Shown here in pieces: positions 17,584-26,154 of a stretch of DNA of 64,000 nt (position 1 is its first letter; each line of letters begins with the position of its first letter). The stretch comes from Niabella agricola (lineage in GTDB: Bacteria; Bacteroidota; Bacteroidia; Chitinophagales; Chitinophagaceae): the NCBI RefSeq assembly GCF_021538615.1, contig NZ_JAJHIZ010000003.1, positions 2,976,001-3,040,000 on the forward strand, written 5' to 3'. The notes under the pieces are model-generated. The model searched no databases, was not told the origin of the DNA, and was given only the letters and a program-made list of their open reading frames with translations. The position numbers were made by a program, and so were the translations under genes.

Positions 17584-17614
17584 CAAATATACAAAAAAAT
17601 GTAATCGATTGCAA
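17584..17614 (-). promoter_or_regulatory. Bacteroidota-type promoter with LacI-type operator
   Basis: On the minus strand TTG (plus 17612-17614) is followed after 20 nt by TATATTTG (plus 17584-17591), which fits the -33/-7 consensus of Bacteroidota. The near-palindrome TGTAATCGATTGCA (17600-17613) with its central CG lies between the two elements, the usual place and form of a LacI/GalR-family repressor site. It would control the Gfo/Idh gene at 17562. No LacI-family gene is in the window. Confidence 0.65.
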
Positions 17615-17750
17615 TAATTGGCTGTTGCCAGAAAAAATTTCCAAACACACCGCCCATCCTGCTTTATTCAAATTTGTTCGAACTGTTTTCAAAACGGGAT
17701 TCGAAAAACTATGGAAAATGCTGTTGTTTTGTTGTAAGATTTTCAGGCGA

Positions 17751-19478
17751 ATGAAAAAAGGATTGCTTTTTACTTTATTGTTCTGGGTGCTTAAAACAGG
17801 AATTGCACAAGATACGGATATACGGCATCCTTATTTCAGGGATACATTTAACTGGCGACAGGCAAGGACTGAGTTTCGGAACGCTTGGAATAAAGATGAA
17901 CGTGCGCGAAAGGAAGGACGGCCGGACCTGCGGATTATCGGGTATTATTCAACAAATATTTTATTGCAGGGATTATTCGCCCAGACCAAGATCCCCTTAT
18001 TAAAAGCAAATAAACTGGACAGCTCAAAGGTTTACGAAACGTTCAGGGGCTATTCAGGGGCTTATCCTGTTCCGATTTTTGATTCTGTGGGAATCATTGT
18101 TACCGTAAGCGGCATTAACAGGGAGAATGCACACCTGTTTGAATACCGGATTCTGGAAAATAAAACAACCGAAAGAGTTCCCTGGACCCAATGCAAAGTC
18201 TTTTGTGCTGCAGATTTGATTTGGGTGGTGCCGGATGAACCCAAAATAAAAGAAGTTGCATATTTAGGCCAGTTCAAAGAGCATATCGGGACCTCCTTAT
18301 TATTCCAGGTAAGAAAGCGGAATGACTCCAGCATACTGGTAGGGCTCGCTGCTTATTGGCTGAAACGTACACCTGAAGTAGTAGGAGTATTTACCCAACA
18401 AAATATGAATGCCTTTTTAACCGCATTTAAAATACAGTGGCAGATGGATCCGGGCACCAATATCGAAGATGGCGCTGAAGCACGGCAGGCCCGGCTTCTG
18501 ATTAAAAAAGACACGTTTCAAAACAATGAAACCAGCCTTATTTTTTACCTGGCAGATAAGGTGAAATCAAAGGAAATTGTAGAATATAACCTTGTTAAGG
18601 GAAGGGATAGTTCGGGGTGGAGGCCGAATGATTTTGACCTGAACTTTATCTGGTTAAAAGAGCTGGAGCCCGGCCAATACCGTCTGTTAACACGTTACAG
18701 TGTGCAACGGCAAAGCGTTTCCTCCTATCCCTTCACCATTTTGCCCGCCTGGTATCAAACCCTTTGGTTTAAAATAATTATGGGAGCCGCAATCATGATA
18801 CTGCTTGCGTTTCTGATCATCCTTTATATCAACCGGATGCAGCATAGAAAACTGAAATCGGCGGCCTTGCAAAAGCAACAGGTATCTACGGAATTAAAAT
18901 CCATCCGGTCGCAATTCAATCCGCATTTTGTCTTTAACGCGCTGAATTCGATACAGGGATTGATTACAAAAAACGACACAGCGGCGGCCCACCAGTACCT
19001 GTCGGAATTCAGTATCCTGATGCGGGAATCATTAAAGGGAAGCGACCGTGAACTGATCAGCATCGCTCATGAGACGGCTATACTGCAAAAATACCTGAAC
19101 CTGGAGCAGCTGCGTTTTGGATTTGCGTATCATATCAACGTGGATGATGCGATTGACCGTAACGCAGTGGAAGTACCCGCACTGTTACTGCAGCCACTGG
19201 CAGAGAACGCGGTAAAGCACGGCATTGCAAGCCTGCAGGAAAAAGGATTGTTGCAGGTTGATTTCAAAGAAAGCGATAATGATTTGGTGGTAACGGTAAC
19301 GGATAACGGAAAGGGTTTTGATCCGGCAAAAACCACCGAAGGCTTTGGCCTGAAACTGACCCGGGACCGGATCGCCCTGCTGAACGAAACCCTGAACCAG
19401 CAACAGATACGGCTTTTGTTTGATTGCGGAAAAAAGGGAACAACCATAACCATTTATTTTAAAAACTGGCTGTTATGA
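17751..19478 (+). CDS. LytS/YehU-type sensor histidine kinase
   Basis: The 575-residue kinase has a signal peptide (MKKGLLFTLLFWVLKTGIAQ), an extracytoplasmic sensor of about 320 residues without a recognised fold, one membrane helix at about 343-363, and the His_kinase core. The phospho-acceptor box is RSQFNPHFVFNALNSIQ (about 385-400), and the ATPase shows LLQPLAENAVKHGI and TDNGKGFD. The ATG at 17751 is chosen because the frame upstream (to 17553) encodes no signal and runs into the promoter of the divergent gene. Its stop overlaps the next start by 4 nt, so it forms a translationally coupled pair with the LytTR regulator. Confidence 0.9.
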   Translation: MKKGLLFTLLFWVLKTGIAQDTDIRHPYFRDTFNWRQARTEFRNAWNKDERARKEGRPDLRIIGYYSTNILLQGLFAQTKIPLLKANKLDSSKVYETFRGYSGAYPVPIFDSVGIIVTVSGINRENAHLFEYRILENKTTERVPWTQCKVFCAADLIWVVPDEPKIKEVAYLGQFKEHIGTSLLFQVRKRNDSSILVGLAAYWLKRTPEVVGVFTQQNMNAFLTAFKIQWQMDPGTNIEDGAEARQARLLIKKDTFQNNETSLIFYLADKVKSKEIVEYNLVKGRDSSGWRPNDFDLNFIWLKELEPGQYRLLTRYSVQRQSVSSYPFTILPAWYQTLWFKIIMGAAIMILLAFLIILYINRMQHRKLKSAALQKQQVSTELKSIRSQFNPHFVFNALNSIQGLITKNDTAAAHQYLSEFSILMRESLKGSDRELISIAHETAILQKYLNLEQLRFGFAYHINVDDAIDRNAVEVPALLLQPLAENAVKHGIASLQEKGLLQVDFKESDNDLVVTVTDNGKGFDPAKTTEGFGLKLTRDRIALLNETLNQQQIRLLFDCGKKGTTITIYFKNWLL

Positions 19479-20230
19479 TAGAAGCGGTAATCATAGACGA
19501 CGAACGGAATAATATTGATAACCTGGAAGGGCTGCTGCACCAATATTGCCCGCAGGTGCATATCGCAGGCATTGCCATGCATGCGGACGACGGCGCTGCG
19601 CTGATCAGAAGCCTGAAACCGGACCTTGTGTTCCTGGATATACAGATGCCGGGCAAGAACGGGTTCGAGATGTTGCAGGAACTTTCCACGCATTCTTTTG
19701 AAATCATCCTGATCACAGCCTTTGATCAGTATGGCATACAGGCTATTAAGTTTTCGGCGGTGGACTATTTGTTAAAGCCGCTGAATATTGATGAGCTGAA
19801 AGCGGCTGTACAGAAGGCTGCACAACGCATCAGCGAAAAGATGCAGAACCGAGAACTGGAAAACCTGTTGCAACTGATCCGCAACCGGGAAGAGCGGACT
19901 ACCCATAAACTGGCACTGCCGGCCGGTAAAGAAACCCGGTTTGTGCATCCGAAGGAAATCATTCGCTGCGAGTCCTCGAATGTGTATACCAGCTTTTATT
20001 TATCCGGCAATGAAAAAATAATGGTCTCCAAACCGATTTATGAATATGAAGAACTGTTGGCAGACTTTGGCTTTCTGCGCTGCCACCAATCGCACCTAGT
20101 AAATAAAGCCTATATAAAAAGCTGGATAAAGGACGAAGGCGGTTACCTGGTATTAGAGAATGGAGAGCAGATACCGGTATCCAGAAGTAAAAAAGAAGCG
20201 ATAACAAGAATGCTGATTCACCTTAAATAA
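19475..20230 (+). CDS. LytTR-family response regulator
   Basis: The 251-residue protein has a receiver domain (1-120) with acidic pocket D8-D9, phosphorylation site D55 in LVFLDIQMPG and the conserved Lys in YLLKPLN. A C-terminal LytTR DNA-binding domain (about 150-250) contains the motifs RCESSNVYTSFYL and LRCHQSHLVNKAYI. It is the partner of the kinase immediately upstream (ATGA overlap). LytTR regulators bind pairs of short imperfect direct repeats; I could not identify such a pair near the operon with confidence. The downstream thioredoxin-like genes are probably co-transcribed. Confidence 0.92.
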   Translation: MIEAVIIDDERNNIDNLEGLLHQYCPQVHIAGIAMHADDGAALIRSLKPDLVFLDIQMPGKNGFEMLQELSTHSFEIILITAFDQYGIQAIKFSAVDYLLKPLNIDELKAAVQKAAQRISEKMQNRELENLLQLIRNREERTTHKLALPAGKETRFVHPKEIIRCESSNVYTSFYLSGNEKIMVSKPIYEYEELLADFGFLRCHQSHLVNKAYIKSWIKDEGGYLVLENGEQIPVSRSKKEAITRMLIHLK

Positions 20231-20233
20231 ACA

Positions 20234-21952
20234 ATGCTCATGAAAACCTTAACTACTTTAGCGGTATTGGTTATATCTGTATCATTATTTGCTCAAAACA
20301 ATATTCGGCCACTGCCCATTGAAGATGAACAGATGGATCATTATCTCCGGTCGAGAAAGATTCCGGAACTCAGGATCCGCATCCTTCATGCCGCTAAACC
20401 CTTAAACGGAACTAAAGTAAAGTATACTGCTGTTCATTTGGGTGCAGCTACACAGGCAACTTATTATACCGCGCTCGATAATGACGGAAAGGCGCTTATA
20501 AAACTGAACGAAAACCTGCCCTATCAACAGGTATGGTTAAGTGTTGAGGGGTACCTGTACACCGGCGTTTTAATAAATACGGACCTCGAAGTGGTTATTG
20601 ATGCTGATGAACTGCAGAAAGAGATGTATATATACGGAAAAGGCATGATATTTAAAGGAACGGATGCTGCGCTTAACGAAGCGCTGTGCCGGAGGGTCCT
20701 GTATAAAAAGGGTCAGAATGATCAGTTGTCCTCACGGCTGGTTCAGGTTTGCCTGGATGCGGCGAACAGCGTCATTTCCCAGCCCTCGTTCCTGGTAACC
20801 GCCGATTCGATCTATACGGCAATGAAACAGCTGGATAATGCCTATATAAAAGATCAGCCGGAATATGAGTGGGCAATAAGGAATGAAACCGATTCCCGGT
20901 TTTATTGCTGGGCGATCGTAGGTTTAAAAAGACGCGATAGTTCAACGGCCGATTTTTACCAGAAAATTATTGCGCATAAGCCTTATTTTATGAGTAATGA
21001 TGGCGCGGGTTTCTACAGAAGCCTGTCGCGGAACTATGCCTTTACGGAAGATAAAGCATTACCTGGTTTACAAGACCTGCTTTATTTAAAATACAGCGCG
21101 TATACCCCCGAACAAAAAGCGGTTTTGGACTCGATAAAAAAATACGAGGCGGCTGCGATGGAAAACAAAACGGCCATCCTTAAAAAGTTATATCTGCGCC
21201 GGTACCAGCTGCTAAAGAATGAGGTGCAGACCGCCAGCTTTGAGCAATTCGTTCAGCGTGTGGAAAAAAACAGCATTCAGCCACAAACCGATATTTTAAA
21301 GCTATCGTTAATGGAATTGGGTAAAGACTATTTCAGCACTGCTTTTCCCCGCTTGCTTAATTCCATGAAGACGGAGTGGACAAAGCACGTGGTGCAGAAC
21401 GAACTGAATGTGTCTGTTGCCAGTCAAAAAGAGGTACAGCAGGTATTCCAATCGCAGGGAGCGCTGAGTTCCGATAGCTATTTTATCGGAAAACCGGTTG
21501 CAAATCTTTCTTTCGGGGCCTGGCTCTACAGGCTGGACAGCATTGACCATATCGACCGTTTTATCAGTAACCTGAGATCGAAATTTAATGGCAAGGCGCT
21601 GGTGATCGATATCTGGGCTACCTGGTGCGGCCCCTGCATCGCGGATATTATCAATAGTAAAAAATTGCATGAGGAAAGCAAGGATCTTCCGGTGGCGTAT
21701 ATTTATTTGTGCACCACATCCGGCTCCGACGAAGAAACCTGGAAAAACCGGATCGGGACACTAAAACCGAAAGGAACCCATATTTTTATAAATGAAGAAT
21801 TGGAAAATGCGTTCCGGAAAAAATTAAATGCAAACGGAGGGTATCCTACTTATGTGGTGATTGATCAAAAAGGAGCGGTAAGTGCAGATAAGATCGCTTT
21901 TATGAGTGAACTGAAACGCGCACAACTGGCTGCGACCACCGGATCAAAATGA
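20234..21952 (+). CDS. Exported protein with C-terminal thioredoxin-like domain
   Basis: The 572-residue protein has a signal peptide (LMKTLTTLAVLVISVSLFAQ), a long N-terminal part of about 420 residues without a recognised domain, and a TlpA-like thioredoxin fold at about 430-570 with the active site IWATWCGPCIAD (Cys at about 464 and 467). Such proteins reduce disulfides in the periplasm. The N-terminal part is helical and repeat-poor. A second ATG two codons in (20240) is equally possible. It starts 3 nt after the LytTR gene and is followed 34 nt later by another thioredoxin-fold gene, so the two-component system may control thiol chemistry of the envelope. Confidence 0.82.
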   Translation: MLMKTLTTLAVLVISVSLFAQNNIRPLPIEDEQMDHYLRSRKIPELRIRILHAAKPLNGTKVKYTAVHLGAATQATYYTALDNDGKALIKLNENLPYQQVWLSVEGYLYTGVLINTDLEVVIDADELQKEMYIYGKGMIFKGTDAALNEALCRRVLYKKGQNDQLSSRLVQVCLDAANSVISQPSFLVTADSIYTAMKQLDNAYIKDQPEYEWAIRNETDSRFYCWAIVGLKRRDSSTADFYQKIIAHKPYFMSNDGAGFYRSLSRNYAFTEDKALPGLQDLLYLKYSAYTPEQKAVLDSIKKYEAAAMENKTAILKKLYLRRYQLLKNEVQTASFEQFVQRVEKNSIQPQTDILKLSLMELGKDYFSTAFPRLLNSMKTEWTKHVVQNELNVSVASQKEVQQVFQSQGALSSDSYFIGKPVANLSFGAWLYRLDSIDHIDRFISNLRSKFNGKALVIDIWATWCGPCIADIINSKKLHEESKDLPVAYIYLCTTSGSDEETWKNRIGTLKPKGTHIFINEELENAFRKKLNANGGYPTYVVIDQKGAVSADKIAFMSELKRAQLAATTGSK

Positions 21953-21986
21953 TGCTTGTTGATCATTTAAAATAAATGACTGTTGG

Positions 21987-23060
21987 ATGAAAAAACGAAT
22001 TCTGATAATGACCCTGGTCTTTTTCACCGGAGCTGTGGCTGCTGGCCAAAAGATCGTTATTCGCGGCAGCGTAAACCTGCTCAGTAAAAGTAAAACAATT
22101 AAAATATCAGGACTTCCCGATGCGTGGATTAAACCGGACGGCAGTTTTGAAGTAAGCGGCACTGTTCGCGAACCCCATGTGGCCCTGATTGCAACGGATA
22201 GCTCGGGCGCCAGTGCCATTTGGCTGGAAGCAGGCGTATATACCCTGGAATGCCAGGAAATAAGGATGAACGGAATCCAGGCTGTTTTAATGCGGATCCC
22301 GGCGCTAACAGGGCCATTGGATGCCATGATCTATAACGACTATCAAAAAGCAACCTGCAGCGGATTTGCCGGGTATAAAACGGATGACGAAAAGAAAACT
22401 GCTAACAGGACGGGACAAGGGGAACGGGCATTTTATTATGTCGACAGTATTATAAAAAAATACCCTGGGTCCAGGATATTGCCGGATATCATCCGCAGCA
22501 CAAAGCACTATAGCGGGTATGATGGAACAAAGGCGCTGATTGCCAAACTTTCACCAGCCCAACTGGCAACCGAAGAAATAAAGCGGCTCATGAATGGGTT
22601 GCAACGGAATGAGGCAATTGGCAAAGAGAGCGGTTTTGAAAACTTCTCCATGCAGACAGCTGACGGAAAAATATTTAAACTTTCTGACGTTAAAAATAAA
22701 AAGCTGATACTGGTTGATTTCTGGGCCAGTGATTGCGGCCCCTGCCGGATCACACATCCGCGCCTGATAGAGCTGTACAAAAAATATGCAGACCGGGGTT
22801 TAGAGATCATCAGTGTTTCGCTTGACAGCGACAGGGAGAAATGGCTGAAGGCTATTAACGAAGATAAAATCGGCCAATGGGTCCATGTATCCGATTTAAA
22901 AAACTGGGAGAGCCCGCTGGCAAAAAAATACGCGGTATCGTTTATCCCCTTTCGCTTTTTACTGGATGCGAATTATAAAGTTCTCAGCCATGATGACGAT
23001 GGTCAGATATGGGTGACGCCGGGAACCGTGGAGGCTGAAATAAAAAAACGCGGCCTGTAA
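21987..23060 (+). CDS. TlpA-family thioredoxin-like lipid-side or periplasmic protein
   Basis: The 357-residue protein begins with a signal peptide (MKKRILIMTLVFFTGAVAAGQ), then a DUF4369-like beta domain (about 22-120, IRGSVNLLSKSKTIKISGLPD) and a C-terminal TlpA/AhpC-like thioredoxin domain with WASDCGPCRITHP (Cys at about 249 and 252). The residue before the first Cys is Asp instead of the usual Trp or Tyr, which could change its redox behaviour. Segments ISVSLDSDREKW and FLLDANYKVLSHD are typical of the fold. This is the common Bacteroidota thiol-disulfide oxidoreductase layout. It is the last gene of the kinase-regulator operon and faces the convergent gene at 23091. Confidence 0.85.
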   Translation: MKKRILIMTLVFFTGAVAAGQKIVIRGSVNLLSKSKTIKISGLPDAWIKPDGSFEVSGTVREPHVALIATDSSGASAIWLEAGVYTLECQEIRMNGIQAVLMRIPALTGPLDAMIYNDYQKATCSGFAGYKTDDEKKTANRTGQGERAFYYVDSIIKKYPGSRILPDIIRSTKHYSGYDGTKALIAKLSPAQLATEEIKRLMNGLQRNEAIGKESGFENFSMQTADGKIFKLSDVKNKKLILVDFWASDCGPCRITHPRLIELYKKYADRGLEIISVSLDSDREKWLKAINEDKIGQWVHVSDLKNWESPLAKKYAVSFIPFRFLLDANYKVLSHDDDGQIWVTPGTVEAEIKKRGL

Positions 23061-23090
23061 ATGAAACCAAAGCGGGTTTAAACGGGCGGT

Positions 23091-23579
23091 TTACTGCGCT
23101 GCTTTATGATCATAACTCACCACCCGCTTTAGTTTCCATGTATGGTCTTCCAGGATCCATAAATGAGAGAACCGGGCAGCGCCAACCTTCCGCCACTGTT
23201 GGTGTTCTAAAATATGAAACGTGTGTACCCCTTCCTGTAGCGCACCATACAGAACGCCCTTTTTGGAAAGGAGATAAACGGCCATACTTCCGGGTACCAA
23301 TACGCGTTTTACTTTATTGGCACTGCCACAAATATTGGTTTTTACGGAGGCTATGAATGCCGTCTTTCCTATGGTAATGCCGGATATATCATGATAAAAC
23401 TCCAGGTCTTCAGCAATAAGACTATCATAAGATGATAGATCGCAATGATTAAATCCCCGTTCAAAAAGCAGGCTGTCGTATTGCTGCAACTGTAAGAACA
23501 AGGACGATTGTTGTGTTTCCTGCGCATGTGTTGCGCCCGAACGAAGGGCAATGGTTAGTGCTAAAAAGATCTTTTTTAT
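23091..23579 (-). CDS. Small exported NTF2-like (DUF4440-type) protein, start codon uncertain
   Basis: From 23501 the frame encodes a 136-residue domain with the SnoaL/NTF2-like pattern (YDSLIAEDLEFYHDISGITIGKTAF, then strands ending WKLKRVVSYDHKAAQ). The only standard start there is a TTG in the middle of the fold's first helix. The same frame stays open upstream and encodes a perfect signal peptide, KKIFLALTIALRSGATHAQ, preceded by an ATA codon at 23577-23579 and then a stop. That ATA lies 13 nt after the stop of the upstream gene. I therefore place the start at the ATA, or accept that the ATG was mutated. Small NTF2-like proteins of this sort often bind small ligands; no function is shown. 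Confidence 0.6.
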   Translation of the reverse strand: MKKIFLALTIALRSGATHAQETQQSSLFLQLQQYDSLLFERGFNHCDLSSYDSLIAEDLEFYHDISGITIGKTAFIASVKTNICGSANKVKRVLVPGSMAVYLLSKKGVLYGALQEGVHTFHILEHQQWRKVGAARFSHLWILEDHTWKLKRVVSYDHKAAQ

Positions 23580-23592
23580 TTTTTATGATATT

Positions 23593-26016
23593 TTAATTAG
23601 CTACATCATTGTTATTAATACTTCTTTTGCCCCGCTTGATATCCTGCTTTAGTTTGCCAAATTTGTAATTAACACTGATGCCGGCCTTTCGGAAATATGC
23701 TTCTGTAAAATCAGTTTGTGTAAAGTTGGAGCCTGTTATTTCGGTGCGACTGGTGCGGAAGCGGGTAAACGGGTTGTTGACATAAGCAGACAGAGCAAGC
23801 TTACGATTCAGCATGTTTTTACTTAAGCTGAAGCTGGTGGCAATAAAACCGTTAATGGTGCCCTGCACCTGCGCGGGAGCAATGTTCCTGCCATAAAAAT
23901 CGGCAGAGGCACCGGCGATCCAGTCTTTGGAAAAGGTATAGGTATTATTCAGGGATGCGGAATAAATAAAGCGCTTGAGCTTTTGGAGCCGGGCATCGGC
24001 ATCAGATTCAATCCAGAAATGCGCCAGGTTGCCGTTAACCACTGTTTTAAGGGCTTTTGTAATGGCCAGGTTCAGGTTCATATTCAGCATCAGTGCGGCA
24101 ATATCGCCGGAGTTGGAATAGGTGATATAGGTGATACGGGTGGCCGGATCGTAGCGGGAAGACCGCAGGTCAAAATTATGCGCAAAGGCATAACTGAGCC
24201 CGATATTAACGGATTGTTTTCGGTTAAAGCCATATCCCAGGTCAATATTGTGTAGCAATGTGGCCTTCAGATCGGGGTTCCCGCTTTCTTCAAAGTCGGG
24301 GTTGGAGCGGTTTACAAAAGGATTCAGCCGGTTAATACCGGGGCGTTTGAGGCGTTGGCTGTACCCCAGGTTAAAATAACTGCCATCGGCATTATTCCGG
24401 TTCATTACAAGGGTCGGTACCAGGTTGAAATAGGTTTTATTTACCTTGGTGCGGGTAGATTGAAAACTGATCTGGTTGATGGTTTGCTCCAGTCTTGCCC
24501 CGGCTTTAAAGCTCCATTGGTTTAAAGCCAGCTGATAGGAATTGTATGCCGACAATACTGTTTGATGATTGGCAAACACATTTTGCTGTTCCGGGTCTTC
24601 CTGGAAAACGTTGTTCATGTACCGGAGGGTACGAAAATTACTTTCGTTTTTCCGGAAAATAGCCTTTACGCCCGCTTCCAGTTTTATTTTTTTCAGGGTC
24701 TGGATATAATCGGCCTGACCTGTATGTTCCTGCGTGGATGTGTTGTTCAATTGGTTAAAATCCGGATCATCGTATTGAACCCGTTCATCGAATACGTTTT
24801 CTGAGTGATTCCTGGTTTGATACTGCATAAAGCGATAAGAGGTGGTAAATAATTTTGATTTATCTTTTTTAAAACCCAGTTGGTAGTTCAGCGAACCGTC
24901 AAAACCATTGTTCTTTCCGCCGGCGGTATTGCGCTGGCGGTATTGTTGTAGTAACGAAGCGGTACCTTCCAGCATGGAAAGCCTTGAAACGGATCCTTTG
25001 GAAGTAAAACCGTTCGCATTGAGCTGGGCGGTGAGCAACTGCAGGGAATCGATCTCATAACTGAACTGTGAACCGATATACCGCCCGTGGTTATTGCTTT
25101 TACTGGAGCCCGAAACCGATAGAACGGTAGGAAGGTCGCCGGTTGTGGAGCGGCTGGTGCCTGTTTGCACCAGCGGGCTCCAGGAGGCATTGGCACCGCC
25201 ATACAGCTCTACCCCGAATTTTTTTTGCGTGGCCGTAAAAGAAAAGCCGGCTCCGGGTCCGCCCGCCGGAGCGCTCCCATTCAGGTTAACGGTACCCTTA
25301 TACCCTTCTCCCACTTTTCGGGTGGTAATGATGTTAATGATGCCGGCAAGCCCTTCTGCATCATATTTTGAAGGGGGCGTTGTATATACTTCTATGCTTT
25401 GGATAGTGGATGCCGGCAGGCTTTTTAGTATTTCCATGGCATTGTGATCCATCATACCGGAGGGCTTCCCGTTGATCAGGATCCGGTAACCAGACTGCCC
25501 TTTCAGTAACAGATTGCCTTGTGCATCCAAAGAAAGATAAGGTACTTTTTTCAGAATCTCCAGGGTGCTGCGGAATTTGCTTTCCGGGTCGGCTTCTGTG
25601 TTATAGACGAGCTTATCAACTTCCCTCCGGATCAGCGGCTGTGTGGCAGACACGGTAACCGCTTTCAGTTCCTGTGACTGTGGCTTTAGCAAAATGGAGT
25701 AATCCGGAAACAAAACAAGAGTATCTGCGGGTAGCGCTTTTTGATGATAGCCCGTTGCGGTAACAATAAGCCGGCTGGCGGATGGCCGCGCAACGGTAAA
25801 AAAACCGCGCTCGTTACAGTGAAGCACGGTATCCGGAAAAGCGGTATTGGAAAAAACGGCAATGGTGGCAAATGCCAGCGGTTCTTTTGAAAGGCTGTCT
25901 TTGACAATCCCCGAAAGAGCTATGGGTTTTGGCGACGTTTGTGCATGCACAAAGGAAGACGCAGCGGTGGCCGTAATCAGGATGAGTACCATAAGAAGAC
26001 AGGCGGCAGGTTTCAT
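23593..26016 (-). CDS. Outer-membrane beta-barrel protein with CarboxypepD-like and plug domains
   Basis: The 807-residue protein has a signal peptide (MKPAACLLMVLILITATAASSFVHA), a CarboxypepD_reg-like domain (about 30-110), a TonB-receptor-type plug (about 120-225, with VYTTPPSKYDAEGLAGIINIIT) and a long beta-barrel ending in aromatic strands. The plug followed by this barrel type is the layout of the outer membrane beta-barrel family common in Bacteroidota (PF14905-like), whose cargo is often peptides or unknown. A small NTF2-like gene lies 13 nt downstream in the same direction. No SusD partner is present, so a SusC role is unlikely. Confidence 0.88.
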   Translation of the reverse strand: MKPAACLLMVLILITATAASSFVHAQTSPKPIALSGIVKDSLSKEPLAFATIAVFSNTAFPDTVLHCNERGFFTVARPSASRLIVTATGYHQKALPADTLVLFPDYSILLKPQSQELKAVTVSATQPLIRREVDKLVYNTEADPESKFRSTLEILKKVPYLSLDAQGNLLLKGQSGYRILINGKPSGMMDHNAMEILKSLPASTIQSIEVYTTPPSKYDAEGLAGIINIITTRKVGEGYKGTVNLNGSAPAGGPGAGFSFTATQKKFGVELYGGANASWSPLVQTGTSRSTTGDLPTVLSVSGSSKSNNHGRYIGSQFSYEIDSLQLLTAQLNANGFTSKGSVSRLSMLEGTASLLQQYRQRNTAGGKNNGFDGSLNYQLGFKKDKSKLFTTSYRFMQYQTRNHSENVFDERVQYDDPDFNQLNNTSTQEHTGQADYIQTLKKIKLEAGVKAIFRKNESNFRTLRYMNNVFQEDPEQQNVFANHQTVLSAYNSYQLALNQWSFKAGARLEQTINQISFQSTRTKVNKTYFNLVPTLVMNRNNADGSYFNLGYSQRLKRPGINRLNPFVNRSNPDFEESGNPDLKATLLHNIDLGYGFNRKQSVNIGLSYAFAHNFDLRSSRYDPATRITYITYSNSGDIAALMLNMNLNLAITKALKTVVNGNLAHFWIESDADARLQKLKRFIYSASLNNTYTFSKDWIAGASADFYGRNIAPAQVQGTINGFIATSFSLSKNMLNRKLALSAYVNNPFTRFRTSRTEITGSNFTQTDFTEAYFRKAGISVNYKFGKLKQDIKRGKRSINNNDVAN

Positions 26017-26154
26017 ATTTATAATGGCTGGGCAATAAGCCTCCCCTTACGGGAAGCGGCCCGTTTTTAAAGCAGCGGAACGGTAGTTCTCCGCCGGTAT
26101 GATGAATAAAGGGATGTTAACGGCGCCGGAATAAAGACCTTCCGGCAGGCATAT

